Position numbers and translations under genes: made by a program | Shown: positions 8,484 to 16,145 of the stretch, piece by piece | How positions within the stretch are numbered: the first letter of the stretch is position 1 | How the letters are laid out: the number at the start of each line of letters is the position of its first letter | The notes under the pieces: generated by a model | The model's input: the letters and a program-made list of their open reading frames with translations, nothing else | The model's database searches: none | Told to the model about the DNA's origin: nothing | Assembly (NCBI GenBank): GCA_963205185.1 | Contig: CAUJHZ010000034.1 | Coordinates: forward strand, 23,365-87,364 | Reading direction: 5' to 3' | DNA from: Planctomycetota bacterium | GTDB taxonomy: Bacteria; Planctomycetota; Phycisphaerae; Phycisphaerales; UBA5793 | Length of the DNA: 64,000 bases

Positions 8484-9278
8484 ATGAATCTGCGTCGTTT
8501 CACTGGGCTGCTTGCGGCGGGAACTGTGGCTGGTCTGGCGCTCACCGCCGCCGCGGATGTGATCAACTTCGACGACCTGCAGGGGCAGGCGCCGGTTCCG
8601 CCGGGGTACGGCACGGTGGCTGACTGGGGCGATTTCACCTACTACGACGCCTCCCAGCCGCCCTACAACCCCAACTCGCCGCCGTGCCGGGTCTACAGCT
8701 ACTCGCTGCAGACGTTCAAGTTCGGCCGCGACGTCGTGGTCGAAGGCGCCTACTTCTCGGGCTACGGCACGAACCGCGGCTTCCTGCCCATCGGCTTCAA
8801 GCTGTACAGCAACAACGTGCTCGTGCACACCAGCGCCACGCTCGATCTCGGCGACGGCTCCGGCCCGACGTGGCTCGCGACGGGTTACTCGGGCGTGTGC
8901 GACACCGTCGTCCTCACTGGCTCGCCCGGCTTTTACGTGATGGATGATGTGACGTTCTACGAGGCGGGTGGCTATCGCCTGTCCGTCCGAGGCACCTGCC
9001 CCGGCACCGTGACCGTCGAGTGGAATGGCGCGACGCCTTCGACGCAGCAGGGGCTCGTGTTCGGGCAGTCTGAGGGCAGCACGACGATTCCCAACGGCGC
9101 CTGCCAGGGCACGATGCTCGGCATCCAGGGCCAGGTGCGCCTCGTGAACTCGTTCGGCACCGGCCCCAACGGCAGCGGCAACGTCTCGGGCAACGCCGGC
9201 ACCAGCGCATGCGGCCACTTCCTGCAATTGATCGAAGTGCCATCATGCTCGACCAGCAACGTGGACAACATCCCGTAA
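8484..9278 (+). CDS. Secreted protein of unknown function with C-terminal TSN module
   Basis: 264 aa. The signal peptide (RRFTGLLAAGTVAGLALTAAA) ends at about residue 24. The middle (VINFDDLQGQ... to VMDDVTFYEAGG) looks like the beta-rich jelly-roll domains that begin with an NFDD motif in other secreted bacterial proteins; I do not recognise a named family. Residues about 168-264 are the four-cysteine module (GTCPG, GACQGT, SACGH, SCSTSNV). The start is set by the AGGAGG site; the frame continues upstream without support. The gene stands alone between two terminators, so it is probably monocistronic. Confidence 0.8.
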   Translation: MNLRRFTGLLAAGTVAGLALTAAADVINFDDLQGQAPVPPGYGTVADWGDFTYYDASQPPYNPNSPPCRVYSYSLQTFKFGRDVVVEGAYFSGYGTNRGFLPIGFKLYSNNVLVHTSATLDLGDGSGPTWLATGYSGVCDTVVLTGSPGFYVMDDVTFYEAGGYRLSVRGTCPGTVTVEWNGATPSTQQGLVFGQSEGSTTIPNGACQGTMLGIQGQVRLVNSFGTGPNGSGNVSGNAGTSACGHFLQLIEVPSCSTSNVDNIP

Positions 9279-9305
9279 TACGCGGAAGGCAATCTTTGCC
9301 TCAAG

Positions 9306-9343
9306 AGCCGCCCCGGGGAGTTCACCGGGGCGGCTCCGTTTTT
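9306..9343 (+). terminator. Rho-independent terminator of the secreted protein gene
   Basis: An 11-bp stem (AGCCGCCCCGG with its complement) is followed by CCGTTTTT. It lies 28 bp after the stop codon at 9278. Confidence 0.85.
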
Positions 9344-9346
9344 CCT

Positions 9347-9380
9347 CGCCCACGATGAGGCTCTGCGAATCGTGGGGTGC
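9347..9380 (+). repeat. REP-like palindrome, left copy
   Basis: A 34-bp unit identical to the one at 10020-10053. It begins CGCCCACGATGAG and ends CGAATCGTGGGGTGC, with complementary ends that fold into a CCCACGAT/ATCGTGGG hairpin. It abuts the 3' end of the RAYT gene. Confidence 0.85.
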
Positions 9381-9382
9381 GT

Positions 9383-9913
9383 TCAGTCTCTTGGATCGCC
9401 GGCGCGCCAGACCCATGCGCCCTGCCGGGCATGATCAATGATGTAGCGCTCGACATTGGACAGATGCGACTCATCGCGCACCGGATCCACGCCGATCTTG
9501 CGCTGCCAGAGTGATCCCGGGATCTCGGCTCGCAGTCGGTGCGATGACTTGCGCTTGGCGTTGCCGACGACCTTGCGAAGTGCGGCTTCGTCGGCGGCCG
9601 CACTCACAAGCAGATGCGCATGATTGGCAACGACCGCGATCGCGCGAACGTGCAGCCCTTGCTTGTCCAGCGAATCGCGCAGGCACTTGCCGGCTGTCAC
9701 TCGCTGCGAGCGATCCAGACGTACAGCGTCTTTGTGAAGCGCGGATTGAACAGCGAGGTTGAGGGCTTGATGTTCGTGGGCCGGCGGCGGGTTGCGGTAG
9801 TCGCCCGAGGAGTGGATGCGATGATCGTGATCACGAAAGCCGCGCGGGTCGCCGGGCAGCCAGGCGCCGAAAGTGTGGAACTCCACGTGGAACCACTGTA
9901 GCGGCGGGGACAT
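9383..9913 (-). CDS. REP-associated tyrosine transposase (RAYT, IS200/Y1 superfamily)
   Basis: 176 aa. Features are WFHVEFHTFGAWLPGDPRGF at the N-terminus, the HUH-type metal motif in ANHAHLLVSA (H-x-H), WQRKIGVDP, and the catalytic tyrosine in RYIIDHARQ. This is the single-domain Y1 (TnpA_REP) layout. RAYTs nick at REP hairpins and are thought to mobilise REPs rather than themselves. The flanking REP copies at 9347 and 10020, plus an inverted one at 9967, fit exactly. ATG 9913 is preferred over an in-frame ATG at 9970 because the latter lies inside a REP. No ribosome site is obvious at either. Confidence 0.85.
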   Translation of the reverse strand: MSPPLQWFHVEFHTFGAWLPGDPRGFRDHDHRIHSSGDYRNPPPAHEHQALNLAVQSALHKDAVRLDRSQRVTAGKCLRDSLDKQGLHVRAIAVVANHAHLLVSAAADEAALRKVVGNAKRKSSHRLRAEIPGSLWQRKIGVDPVRDESHLSNVERYIIDHARQGAWVWRAGDPRD

Positions 9914-9966
9914 GGGGGAGGGTAGAAACGGATCTTGCAGCGGAAAAGCTCCGAATCTCGGGAAAT

Positions 9967-10006
9967 GCACCCCACGATTCGCTCGAAGACTCGCTCATCG
10001 TGGGCG
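9967..10006 (-). repeat. REP-like palindrome, inverted variant
   Basis: A 40-bp inverted relative of the flanking REPs. The outer arms (CGCCCACGATGAG and CGAATCGTGGGGTGC on the minus strand) are the same but the loop is longer and different. With the copy at 10020 it forms a head-to-head pair just upstream of the RAYT gene. Confidence 0.8.
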
Positions 10007-10019
10007 TGTGGCGCGACCA

Positions 10020-10053
10020 CGCCCACGATGAGGCTCTGCGAATCGTGGGGTGC
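10020..10053 (+). repeat. REP-like palindrome, right copy
   Basis: Exact 34-bp duplicate of 9347-9380, lying between the RAYT upstream region and the end of ispG (stop at 10070). Confidence 0.85.
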
Positions 10054-10069
10054 ATTCGAGCGAGATGCT

Positions 10070-11365
10070 TTACTGCCCGTCCACGGTCAGCTGCACGCCG
10101 CTGCCGGTGCGGTTGCGGGCGATGATGTCCACGCCGCTGCCGAGTTCGCCGATTGGATCGGGCGGGATGATGTCCACGACTTTTTCGCCGAGTTTCGCTT
10201 CGCCGCGCTGGACACGCTGCTCGAAGACTTTGCACTCGTGCAGCAGGCGTTCGAGAATCTCCTCTTCGGGAATGTTGGCGACCTTTTCGCCCTGCACGTA
10301 GATGATGCCGCGCCGGTCGCCGGCGAAGATCGCCACATCGGCGCCTTCCGCTTCGCCCGGGCCGTTGACGACGCAGCCCATGACCGCAATCTTGATGGGC
10401 AGCACAATTTCCTCGGCGAGTTTGCGGCGAACATCCTGCACGAGTTGATAGAGATCGACCTGAATGCGCCCGCAAGTGGGGCAGGCGATGAGTTCAGCGC
10501 CCTTGCGCTCGCGCAGGCCGAGGCAATAGAGCATCTCCAGGCCGTCCTGAACTTCGAAGACCGAGTCGTTGGCGTAACTGATGCGGATCGTGTCGCCGAT
10601 GCCGTTGGCCAGCAGGGTGCCGATGCCGATCACGCTGCGCACGGCGCCGGTCTCGCGCGGGCCGGCGTGGGTGACGCCCAGGTGCAGCGGGTAGTCGAAG
10701 CGCTCGCTGATGGCGGTGTACGCGTCGATGACCACGGCCGGGTCGATCGACTTGGCGCTGATGACCACGTCGTGGAAGTCGCGCTCTTCGAAGATCTCGA
10801 GGTACTCTTCGAGTTTGGCGACCATGATGGCGATCAGGCGGCCGTGCTTCTGGTCGGAGAAGAACTCGCCGAGTTCCTTGAGGCGCTTGTGCTTGTCTTT
10901 GCGCTCGATGATCGAGCCTTCGTTGACGCCGACGCGGATGGGCAGGCGGCGCTCCTTGCACGCGTCGATCACGGCGTTGACCTGGTCGCGATCGGAGATG
11001 TTGCCGGGGTTGAGGCGGATCTTGTGCACGCCCGCTTCGATGGCTTCGAGGGCCCGCTTGTAGTGGAAGTGCACGTCGGCGACGATGGGCACGCGCGTCT
11101 GGTTGAGAATCTCAGGCAGCGCCTGTGTGTCAACGCGCTCGGGCACAGCCACGCGGACCATGTCGGCCCCGGCCGCGGCGAGGCGGTTGATCTCGGTGAC
11201 GCAGGCGTCGATGTCGTAGGTGTAGCCGGCGGTCATGGTCTGGACGGACACGGGGGCCGGCTCGGTGGTCCGGCCTTGCGCATCGGGCAGACCGCCGCCG
11301 ATGCGGACGACGCCGACGCGCTCATCGCCGACGGAGACCTGGCGTGTTGGACGACGCTTGTTCAT
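10070..11365 (-). CDS. ispG: 4-hydroxy-3-methylbut-2-en-1-yl diphosphate synthase (IspG/GcpE)
   Basis: 431 aa. It makes HMBPP from MEcPP in the MEP isoprenoid pathway and carries a [4Fe-4S] cluster. SVQTMT and VRVAVPE lie in the N-terminal TIM barrel, followed by VADVHFHYKRALEA and KIRLNPGNI. The C-terminal cluster ligands are in ACPTCGR and MGCVVNGPGEA. The length matches the compact bacterial form without the large plant-type insert. TAGAAT, 6 nt before the ATG, and no ribosome site suggest a leaderless message. The nucleotidyltransferase gene ends 9 bp upstream on the same strand, so ispG may also be read from that promoter. Confidence 0.95.
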   Translation of the reverse strand: MNKRRPTRQVSVGDERVGVVRIGGGLPDAQGRTTEPAPVSVQTMTAGYTYDIDACVTEINRLAAAGADMVRVAVPERVDTQALPEILNQTRVPIVADVHFHYKRALEAIEAGVHKIRLNPGNISDRDQVNAVIDACKERRLPIRVGVNEGSIIERKDKHKRLKELGEFFSDQKHGRLIAIMVAKLEEYLEIFEERDFHDVVISAKSIDPAVVIDAYTAISERFDYPLHLGVTHAGPRETGAVRSVIGIGTLLANGIGDTIRISYANDSVFEVQDGLEMLYCLGLRERKGAELIACPTCGRIQVDLYQLVQDVRRKLAEEIVLPIKIAVMGCVVNGPGEAEGADVAIFAGDRRGIIYVQGEKVANIPEEEILERLLHECKVFEQRVQRGEAKLGEKVVDIIPPDPIGELGSGVDIIARNRTGSGVQLTVDGQ

Positions 11366-11371
11366 GGGCGG

Positions 11372-11377
11372 ATTCTA
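11372..11377 (-). promoter_or_regulatory. -10 hexamer of a likely leaderless promoter (ispG)
   Basis: TAGAAT on the minus strand, 6 nt before ATG 11365. It overlaps the last codons of the upstream nucleotidyltransferase gene. Confidence 0.5.
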
Positions 11378-11869
11378 GGACGGCCGTTGCCCTTCACTGA
11401 GTTGCTGGCGGATCGCGTCCAGTTCAATCGCCGCCCGCAAATCGCGCGGCCGACCGAGGCTGCGTTTGGCGTGAATGAGAGCGTCGATGTTGAGAACCCG
11501 ACACCGCACCTCACCGAAGCGGGTATCAACGGCTTGCGAGGCCACCTCTTCAAAGCTTCCGAATCCCGCGACTTCTCCAAGGATGTCGAGGATTCCCAGT
11601 TCGGTCACCAGATACAGATTCTTGAAGTGAACCAGCTGTTCCGCGCGTTCAGTCAGCGGCGGGCGGCGCGGAGTCGATCGCCACCGTGGATCGAGACCGT
11701 CGAGAGCGGCCAGAAGCGCCTGCATGTTGCGCAAGTTGAGTGGAGCGCAGACATCGAGATCCTCTGTGACCAGGCTGCAACCGTGCATCACGCAGGCTAC
11801 GCCGCCGACGATCACGTACTCAAAGTGATGATCAGTCAGGCGATTGATCAGGTCGAGGGTCGAAGCCAT
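11375..11869 (-). CDS. Nucleotidyltransferase-fold protein (MNT/AbiEii-like)
   Basis: 164 aa. The N-terminus has the minimal nucleotidyltransferase signature: VGGVACVMHGCSLVTEDLDV combines the GG motif with the T-x-D-x-D metal-binding acids. The rest is helical and includes LNIDALIHAKRSLGRPRD, a segment common in AbiEii/MNT-like proteins. Relatives adenylylate or otherwise modify a partner or tRNA, often as toxins. The target here is unknown. It overlaps the 3' end of a small upstream gene by 38 bp on the same strand, so the two form a translationally coupled pair. I infer a toxin-antitoxin-like unit from that layout only. Confidence 0.75.
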   Translation of the reverse strand: MASTLDLINRLTDHHFEYVIVGGVACVMHGCSLVTEDLDVCAPLNLRNMQALLAALDGLDPRWRSTPRRPPLTERAEQLVHFKNLYLVTELGILDILGEVAGFGSFEEVASQAVDTRFGEVRCRVLNIDALIHAKRSLGRPRDLRAAIELDAIRQQLSEGQRPS

Positions 11870-12050
11870 AGAACTCCCGGCCGGCGGCGCGGGCCGCGCG
11901 GATCAGTTCCAGCGCCTGGTCGTGCCGCCGCAGGCGCTCCAGAGGCGTGAGCGAGAGGAGGTATCCGGTCAACGTGAGATCGATGCCGTAGGCCATGGCC
12001 GCCTGGATGGCGTCTGGATGAGGCGGATGTGCATCGGGTGTCTCAGGCAT
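11832..12050 (-). CDS. Small protein coupled to the nucleotidyltransferase
   Basis: 72 aa. It reads ...AAMAYGIDLTLTGYLLSLTPLERLRRHDQALELI..., an acidic, helical protein with an AYGIDL / LTPLERL pattern that I associate with small partners of nucleotidyltransferase genes in planctomycete-like genomes; I have no family name for it. Its 3' end overlaps the nucleotidyltransferase start by 38 bp. TATCAT lies exactly 6 nt before the ATG and no ribosome site is seen, so this is probably the promoter-proximal gene, translated from a leaderless message. It could be the antitoxin or specificity partner (inference). Confidence 0.65.
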   Translation of the reverse strand: MPETPDAHPPHPDAIQAAMAYGIDLTLTGYLLSLTPLERLRRHDQALELIRAARAAGREFYGFDPRPDQSPD

Positions 12051-12056
12051 CAGCGA

Positions 12057-12062
12057 ATGATA
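12057..12062 (-). promoter_or_regulatory. -10 hexamer of a likely leaderless promoter (small protein/nucleotidyltransferase pair)
   Basis: TATCAT on the minus strand, 6 nt before ATG 12050. Confidence 0.5.
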
Positions 12063-12192
12063 CGGCTCGCGACCGAAGATGGTGCCTCAGCGCGGCGGCC
12101 GGGCGACCAGCCACATGTTGTCGCTGGTCGGCGGACGGTCGAGGGCTCTGAAGCGGAGGATGTCGAATCCGCCGCGCCGGCTACTGTTGCGG

Positions 12193-12198
12193 TACGAT
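12193..12198 (+). promoter_or_regulatory. -10 hexamer of a likely leaderless promoter (ACP-like membrane protein)
   Basis: TACGAT, 7 nt before ATG 12206. The in-frame codons upstream do not resemble an ACP N-terminus, which supports the start at 12206. Confidence 0.5.
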
Positions 12199-12205
12199 TC
12201 CGGCG

Positions 12206-13456
12206 ATGGGTTTCGACGCCATCGAACTCGTGATGGAGATCGAGGATGAGTTCCGAATCGTCCTGGAGCAGGACGATGTGGCGCACGTCGTCACCGTCGG
12301 ACAGCTCGTCGAAGTGGTCGAGAAGAAAATGTCGCCTGAAGGTCGGCGCCGGACTGGCGCAGCCTTCTACCGAGCCAGGCAGATCATTGCCGACTCGGTG
12401 CTGATCGACAAGCGCGTGATTCGACCGCACACTGATCTTCGCCCGCTTATCCCGCCTAACCAGGTTGCGGGCGTGTGGGATGATCTGCGCGATGCGGGCT
12501 TTCGCCTCCCGGCCCTGTCCCTGTCGAAGTTGGGTGTTGCCATGTTTCTTGCAGTGTGGATCACGTTGACCGCCATCGGCGTGAAGGGGATGCTCGCATT
12601 GTCAAGCTGGAGTTGCCTGGGTGCGTTGGCGGGGTACGCCATGCTGTTCTTCGGCTGGTTGCCGTCTTATTGGCTGGTTTGTGCGGCTTCACGACCAAGC
12701 CTGGTTCCCTCCGTGCGAGCCCTGCCTCCTTCGTATTCGACCGCCGGCGCGTTAGCGCGGCGCTGGTCGCCATCATCGTCGGGGGAGTCAGATTCCGAAC
12801 GTTATCGAGACGCAGATGCGACGCTGGAGTTCGGTTCAGCGGTCCCCGACGATCCTGATCTCTCGGAGAAGGCTCTCGATCAACTGAAGGCGGTCATTTG
12901 TGAAATGTCCGGGGCTGCCCGCGCCGAGGTGCACGACACCTACCGACTCAGCGAGATCCTCCCACGGCGCACTCGATGGGCGTTCTGTGATGTGCTCAAG
13001 CAGCGTGGGGCTCCTGTCCTGCCGTTGCAATTGAATGCCTGGGTTCGCTCATTCATCGCCTTGCCGCTTCTGCTCATCGGGCTCGCGCTCGTCGCTGGCT
13101 CGCTGTGGATGATGCTGCTTCTGGCCGATGCCGGGTGGTTTGGCATGGCGGCAGTGGTCGCCATTGCCGGCTTGTCGCTGGCGGTGTTTCTGGCGTCCCT
13201 GGCGCACGGCGGTCTGGCTGCATTCGGGCGAAAGCGCCGCATCGCATGGCTGGTGAGCGAGTTCCCCAAGGAGTGGACAACCCTGCTTTCCACCGCTCGT
13301 TGGCTCGCCGATCATGGCTGGCCCTTCACGGCTCCTCACGTCGATGTCAGGAGTCGAAGCGTCGCCCGACGCATCAGAGAACTGGTGGCGGATCAGGTCG
13401 GAGTTCCGTTGGACAGAGTGCAGCTGGAGTCGAAGCTGGTGGACCTGCTGGATTAG
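12206..13456 (+). CDS. Membrane protein with split, acyl-carrier-protein-like ends
   Basis: 416 aa. Residues 1-42 (FDAIELVMEIEDEF, then VTVGQLVEVVEKK) match helices II-IV of acyl carrier proteins. The position of the phosphopantetheine serine (DSLD) is MGFD, so it cannot be modified in the usual way. The last ~30 residues (IRELVADQVGVPLDRVQLES, then KLVDLLD) match ACP helix I and its loop and stop just where DSL would follow. The two ends together look like a circularly permuted ACP. Between them are two related units (RQIIADSVLIDKRVIRPHTDL...LPALSL and AVICEM...LSEILPRR...LPLQL), each followed by hydrophobic helices (about 112-155 and 275-340). I do not recognise a named family. It is convergent with the MBL gene, stops overlapping by 4 bp. 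Confidence 0.7.
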   Translation: MGFDAIELVMEIEDEFRIVLEQDDVAHVVTVGQLVEVVEKKMSPEGRRRTGAAFYRARQIIADSVLIDKRVIRPHTDLRPLIPPNQVAGVWDDLRDAGFRLPALSLSKLGVAMFLAVWITLTAIGVKGMLALSSWSCLGALAGYAMLFFGWLPSYWLVCAASRPSLVPSVRALPPSYSTAGALARRWSPSSSGESDSERYRDADATLEFGSAVPDDPDLSEKALDQLKAVICEMSGAARAEVHDTYRLSEILPRRTRWAFCDVLKQRGAPVLPLQLNAWVRSFIALPLLLIGLALVAGSLWMMLLLADAGWFGMAAVVAIAGLSLAVFLASLAHGGLAAFGRKRRIAWLVSEFPKEWTTLLSTARWLADHGWPFTAPHVDVRSRSVARRIRELVADQVGVPLDRVQLESKLVDLLD

Positions 13457-14334
13457 CTGCCGGCACTGCTGGCGCCGGACGCTTCTCGGGCACTTGACGA
13501 AGCGTTCGTAAACAGACACCGATCCGGTCGCTGGGCGGCCGTGGTCTTCAGCCGCATCCACGGCGTTGGGCGGTCGTGGGCCGAGATGACCAGCTTGGCG
13601 CGCAGGTGCGGGGCCGATTCGTAGAGGGCCTCGATCCGCTGCGGGTCGTTGCACTGGCGCGACAGGTGGATGAGACAGATCGACTGCAGCCGCGACGTGG
13701 TTGCAATGCGCTGCACGGCTTCGAAGGACTGCTCGTTGGAGAGATGCCCCTTGCCGCCCATGATGCGGCGCTTGAGCAAGATCGGCCGGTCCGACTCGCG
13801 CTGCATCACCGGGCAGTAGTTGCTCTCGAAGGCGAGCACGTCGAGGTTGGTAAAGTGGTCGAACAGATCCGCGGGCACCGCGCCGAGATCAGTGGCAAAG
13901 CCGATCGAGCCGGACTGTGAGTCGAAGCGGTAGCCGACCGTGCCGTGCTCATCGTGGGCGAAGTGCACGGGGCGAACGCGCACGCCCTCGGCGAGGTCGA
14001 ATGCGGTGTGAAAGCAGTCGCAGCGCATGACGGTCGCGCCGCAGCGGTGGGCCCACGAGCGGTGGTGCCGGTGGAAGCGCAGCGTGATGCCGTACTTGCG
14101 GCTGGCGTTGATCCAGCCCTGGTAGAAGTGATCCGAGTCGAAGTGCGTGATGAGCGCGGCCTGCACGTCGGTGAGGCGCAGGCCGACATGCCCGAGCCGG
14201 CGGCCGGTCTCGCGCGGGCTCAGGCCGAGATCGATGAGCGTGACGGTGCGCTGCCCGGCGGGATCTTCGCACACGAGCACGCTGCAGTTGCCCGTGGACC
14301 CGCTGCCGAGCACGCACAGCGACATCCGTGTCAT
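13453..14334 (-). CDS. MBL-fold metallo-hydrolase (YycJ/WalJ-like)
   Basis: 293 aa. The N-terminus LCVLGSGSTGNCSVLV and LIDLGLSP are typical of the YycJ/WalJ group of metallo-beta-lactamase-fold hydrolases, putative nucleases. The metal motif reads THFDSDH (H64, D66, D68, H69), so the second histidine of HxHxDH is Asp. Downstream are IGFATDLGAVP, AFESNYCP and IHLSRQCN, which carry the usual distal ligands. GGAGG about 10 nt before the ATG fixes the start. The C-terminal ~30 residues are a low-complexity Ser/Ala tail. The substrate is unknown. Its stop overlaps the end of the convergent gene. Confidence 0.8.
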   Translation of the reverse strand: MTRMSLCVLGSGSTGNCSVLVCEDPAGQRTVTLIDLGLSPRETGRRLGHVGLRLTDVQAALITHFDSDHFYQGWINASRKYGITLRFHRHHRSWAHRCGATVMRCDCFHTAFDLAEGVRVRPVHFAHDEHGTVGYRFDSQSGSIGFATDLGAVPADLFDHFTNLDVLAFESNYCPVMQRESDRPILLKRRIMGGKGHLSNEQSFEAVQRIATTSRLQSICLIHLSRQCNDPQRIEALYESAPHLRAKLVISAHDRPTPWMRLKTTAAQRPDRCLFTNASSSAREASGASSAGS

Positions 14335-14499
14335 GTGGCGTGTCCTCCGTGGGTGCAGGGTACTCGGCGGGCCATTCGGGTCAACGTCCGAGTGGGGGAA
14401 ACCGCCTTGAAATCGGGCCGGCCAGTCGTGTTTCTGAGGGTGAGGCGCCGCACCGGGTTACACTGATGGTAAGCCGAGTGCGGCGATAGAGGAGCGATC

Positions 14500-16110
14500 A
14501 TGGTGCGTTCACAATCGGGCGATCGGTGTGTCAGCAGCGGTTTGGTCCGAGGCTCGGCCGTGGCGGTGTTGGTCCTGGGCCTTCTCGCGGCTCCGGCAAT
14601 CGGTCAGGGCGGACTCCCGGCGTGGATCGAGCCGCCGGAGGGGTCGGTGCGGTTTGGAATGTGCGTCGCCTCGGGTGACGACGTCACGGGCGATGGAATT
14701 GATGACATCATCGTTGCTGACCCGGCGTATGAGTCGCAGATCGGCCGAACTGGAAGGTGGTTTGTCTGGAACGGCGCTACGCGCGAGCTGCATTGGTCAG
14801 TTATCGGGCAGGATGTTCTGCGAAGTCACTGGCAGGGGGCGGACAACCATGCTGCGGCGGCATTCATCGACGACCTGGATGGCGACGACGTTCCCGATGT
14901 GTTGATCGGTCATGTCGGCGCGCTCGGCACGCGCGGCTTGGCGCAGGTGTATTCAGGCCGAACGGGCGAAGTGCTCTGGCGCGTGGAGGGCGAGAGCACT
15001 CAGGATCACCTTGGCATCGATGTGGCGCGCGTCGGAGATCTGAATGGAGACGAGGCGCGCGAATTTGCAGTGGTGACTCCTGGTACTTGGGAGGTGCACC
15101 TCTACTCCGGTGCTGATGGCGCACTCGTTCGAGTCGACACGGTTACCGCCGCGCGTCGAGTGCGCAACGCTGGAGATGTCAATGGCGATGGCGTGGCGGA
15201 CATGGTGGTCGGTTGCTACGTTCTGGGTGGGGGCCAAGGCATCCGAATGTACTCGGGTCTGACGGGAGAACTACTGTGGTACGCCGCCCGTCAGATCGGC
15301 TATATCTGGGAGGACTTCGGCTATAACCTGGCGGCCGGGCATGATCTCGGTGGTGATGGCATTCCGGACATTTTCGCAACGGGCACGAAGCGTGGCTGGG
15401 TTCACATCGTGTCAGGAGCGACGGGAGCGGTTTCGTCGATGGACCTTGGATCGGCCACACAAGTTTCCTGGATCGGTATGGGCGATCTCAACAGTGACGG
15501 ACGAGTAGAGCCCATCGCAGGTTACTTTTCCGGATCCAACGGTCTGCCAGTCCGCCTCAAGGTATTTGATCACCTCCCGGGCCCCGATCCGATCGAACGC
15601 CTCGTCTACACAGTCGATTGGACCGCAGTCGCAAACGGATCGATCTGGGGAACTGAGATGGCAGTCGCAGACGTGAACGGCGACGGGTGCGATGATCTCA
15701 TCCTCGGCAGCGATAACAACACTGGCGTGCACATCGTTGGCGGTTCGCCGATGCTCTTCGGACACGATTACGACACCTATGCCGGGTTTGGCAAACGCGA
15801 GGTGCAGCGCGGCACGCTCGCGAGGTTCGCCGCGTTCGGCAACGCGCCCGGCCGGCCCGTTCGCCTGGTCGCCTCGACTCGCGGCAACGGCTGCACGTTC
15901 ATCCGCCAACTGGGCATCTGCATCGACCTCGACCGGCCGTTCCAGCAGATCGGCCAGTCAATGGTGGGTGAGGATGGCTTTGCGCGATTCTCGATTGCCG
16001 TGCCGCCCGGCACGCCCCTCGGGCCCGTCTGGCTGCAGTGCCTCGACGTCAACTTCCCCGGCCGCGGGCCGACGACGTCGAACGTCATGAAGATCCAGAT
16101 CGTCGAATGA
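14500..16110 (+). CDS. Secreted FG-GAP (integrin-alpha-like) repeat protein
   Basis: 536 aa with a signal peptide cleaved after LLAAPAIGQ (about residue 36). Seven calcium-loop repeats of D-x-[DN]-x-D type follow, including DDVTGDGIDDIIVA, DLDGDDVPDVLIG, DVNGDGVADMVVG and DVNGDGCDDLILG, which predicts a beta-propeller. The C-terminal ~110 residues (from about RGTLARFAAFGN to TTSNVMKIQIVE) end like the TSN module of the other secreted proteins but without the four-cysteine pattern, so they are probably a divergent relative. The ribosome site GAGGAG is 6 nt before the ATG. A TACACT at 14459-14464 may be the -10, giving a short leader. The binding partner is unknown. Confidence 0.85.
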   Translation: MVRSQSGDRCVSSGLVRGSAVAVLVLGLLAAPAIGQGGLPAWIEPPEGSVRFGMCVASGDDVTGDGIDDIIVADPAYESQIGRTGRWFVWNGATRELHWSVIGQDVLRSHWQGADNHAAAAFIDDLDGDDVPDVLIGHVGALGTRGLAQVYSGRTGEVLWRVEGESTQDHLGIDVARVGDLNGDEAREFAVVTPGTWEVHLYSGADGALVRVDTVTAARRVRNAGDVNGDGVADMVVGCYVLGGGQGIRMYSGLTGELLWYAARQIGYIWEDFGYNLAAGHDLGGDGIPDIFATGTKRGWVHIVSGATGAVSSMDLGSATQVSWIGMGDLNSDGRVEPIAGYFSGSNGLPVRLKVFDHLPGPDPIERLVYTVDWTAVANGSIWGTEMAVADVNGDGCDDLILGSDNNTGVHIVGGSPMLFGHDYDTYAGFGKREVQRGTLARFAAFGNAPGRPVRLVASTRGNGCTFIRQLGICIDLDRPFQQIGQSMVGEDGFARFSIAVPPGTPLGPVWLQCLDVNFPGRGPTTSNVMKIQIVE

Positions 16111-16145
16111 CACTAAAGAGTCGCGGCGCTGCTGATGCGCGTCGG

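Noticed and set aside
9935..11950. Long plus-strand ORF (671 aa) antisense to ispG and the nucleotidyltransferase
   Set aside because: Low-complexity, Arg/Asp/Ala/Gly-rich translation with no domain, opposite to clear genes; the usual shadow of GC-rich coding sequence.
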